Source: DATFWK01 sp035259345 (GTDB taxonomy: Bacteria > Actinomycetota > Thermoleophilia > Miltoncostaeales > Miltoncostaeaceae). From it: 8,493 bases of DNA. Of the stretch, positions 7,518-8,493 are shown in pieces. Every line of letters starts with the position of its first letter. Positions within the stretch are counted from its first letter, which is position 1. The notes under the pieces were generated by a model that saw nothing but the letters and a program-made list of their open reading frames with translations, was not told where the DNA came from and searched no databases. The DNA lies in NCBI GenBank assembly GCA_035259345.1, contig DATFWK010000005.1:1-8493 (forward strand), written 5' to 3'. A program made the translations under genes and the position numbers.

Positions 7518-8493
7518 GGCCGACGAGCCCCCAGGAGGTGGCCGCGCTGCTCGCCGAGGCCAGCCGCGAGGGGCGCCCGGTCACGCCGGTCGGCGGCGGC
7601 ACCCGCTGGCGTCGGGGACGGCCGGCCGACCCCGGCGAGCGGCTCCCCACCGAGGGCCTGGGGCGCATCGTCGAGCACGCTCCCGCGGACCTGACCGTCA
7701 CCGTGGAGGCCGGCGTGCCCGTCACGGATCTCGCCCGCCGGCTCGAGGAGGAAGGACAGCACTGGGCCCAGGCCGACGTCCGCCCGGGATCGACGGTGGG
7801 CGGGGTGCTCGCGGCCGGGGCCAGCGGCCGCTCGCGGCTGCGCTTCGGGCCCGTGCGCGACTCGCTGCTCCAGGTCGTGCTCGTGACCGGCGACGGGCGC
7901 GTCGTCACCGCCGGCGGGAAGACCGTCAAGGGCGTGGCCGGCTACGACATCCCGCGCCTGGCCGTCGGCTCGCTGGGCACGCTCGGCGTGATCGTCCAGG
8001 CGACCCTGAAGCTCCTCCCCCTCCCCCAGGCGCGCGCGTGGTTCGCGACGGAGGGCGGGCTGGACGAGCGGGCGGCCGCCGCCCGGCGGGTGCTCACCGA
8101 GGTCCACCGCCCCGGCGCGGTGCTCCTGACGCCCGGGCGCCTCTCGGTCGAGCTGGTGGGCATCGAAGACGACGTCGTGGCCCCGGACGGCTTCCAGCCG
8201 AGCGAGGCGCCGCCGGAGCCCGCGGGGAACGGCCTCGTCGACGCTGGTGTGCCGCCGCGTGAGGTCGCGCGGCTCGCCGCCGCGCTCGAGGGGCGGGGGC
8301 TCGGCTACGAGGCGCAGGCCGGCGTCGGAGCCTGCCGGGCCGCGGTCGACGACGCCGACGACGTGGCGTGGGTGCGTGCCGAGGCGACCAAGCTCGGCGG
8401 CCACGCCGTCGTGGTGGACGGCCCGGACGACCTGCGTGCCGACCCGTGGGGGCCGCCCCCGCCCGGCGCCGAGCTCATGCGGCGCCTCAAGGC
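7514..8493 (+). CDS. glcE: Glycolate oxidase subunit GlcE, FAD-binding (3' end cut by window edge)
   Basis: The 326 visible residues cover nearly all of a GlcE-type protein (usually about 350), a paralogous PCMH FAD subunit that assembles with GlcD and GlcF. Evidence: TPVGGGTR (about 24-31), the first FAD pyrophosphate loop; HAPADLTVTVEAG (about 55-67); RPGSTVGGVLAAGASGRSRLRFG (about 90-112); GGKTVKGVAGYDIPRLAVGS (about 134-153), diagnostic for GlcE; and LGTLGVIVQATLKLLP (about 154-169). The last residues, ELMRRLK, correspond to the segment just before the usual C-terminal DPxGxLNPGR, so little is missing. The GTG start at 7514 overlaps the glcD TGA by four bases, implying coupled translation and roughly equal amounts of both subunits. 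glcF (Fe-S subunit) would be expected immediately downstream, outside the window. Confidence 0.92.
   Translation, partial: MRPTSPQEVAALLAEASREGRPVTPVGGGTRWRRGRPADPGERLPTEGLGRIVEHAPADLTVTVEAGVPVTDLARRLEEEGQHWAQADVRPGSTVGGVLAAGASGRSRLRFGPVRDSLLQVVLVTGDGRVVTAGGKTVKGVAGYDIPRLAVGSLGTLGVIVQATLKLLPLPQARAWFATEGGLDERAAAARRVLTEVHRPGAVLLTPGRLSVELVGIEDDVVAPDGFQPSEAPPEPAGNGLVDAGVPPREVARLAAALEGRGLGYEAQAGVGACRAAVDDADDVAWVRAEATKLGGHAVVVDGPDDLRADPWGPPPPGAELMRRLK

Overview
The window is very GC-rich, has G/C-ended codons throughout, and carries a respiratory locus next to a glycolate-oxidase-type locus. GTG starts, TANNNT boxes six bases from start codons and an A2-type haem-copper oxidase suggest a high-GC actinobacterium, possibly of the Thermoleophilia/Gaiellales kind. 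That placement is inference; there is no rRNA or marker gene here.

Positions 1-4507 hold a minus-strand cluster, read from right to left: a 63-residue two-helix membrane protein, ctaB (haem O synthase), a TetA-like MFS transporter, ctaC/coxB (oxidase subunit II with the CuA site) and ctaD (oxidase subunit I, running off the left edge). The first two genes overlap by 4 bases; ctaB and the MFS gene meet within a few bases, and coxB and ctaD overlap by 1. The only real gap, 50 bases between the MFS gene and coxB, holds a 9-bp dyad and a probable leaderless promoter. CtaB farnesylates haem for the a-type haems held by CtaD. CoxB takes electrons from cytochrome c and CtaD reduces O2 and pumps protons. 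Subunits III and IV would be expected beyond position 1.

Positions 4508-4790 are the non-coding space between the divergent clusters. Most of it (4575-4781) is a roughly 200-bp element with near-identical terminal inverted repeats, each abutting a TA inside a reconstructable CTAG target, plus a strong central hairpin. It looks like a small non-autonomous (MITE-like) element, and its right end sits on the predicted -10 box of the next gene.

Positions 4791-8493 are a plus-strand cluster: an FAD-dependent amine-oxidase-superfamily flavoprotein of unknown substrate, glcD (FAD subunit of glycolate oxidase) and glcE (second FAD-domain subunit, cut by the right edge). glcD and glcE overlap by 4 bases; glcF would be expected next. 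GlcDEF-type enzymes oxidise glycolate to glyoxylate and pass electrons towards the respiratory chain, so both halves of the window concern respiration. A functional link between them is not shown.
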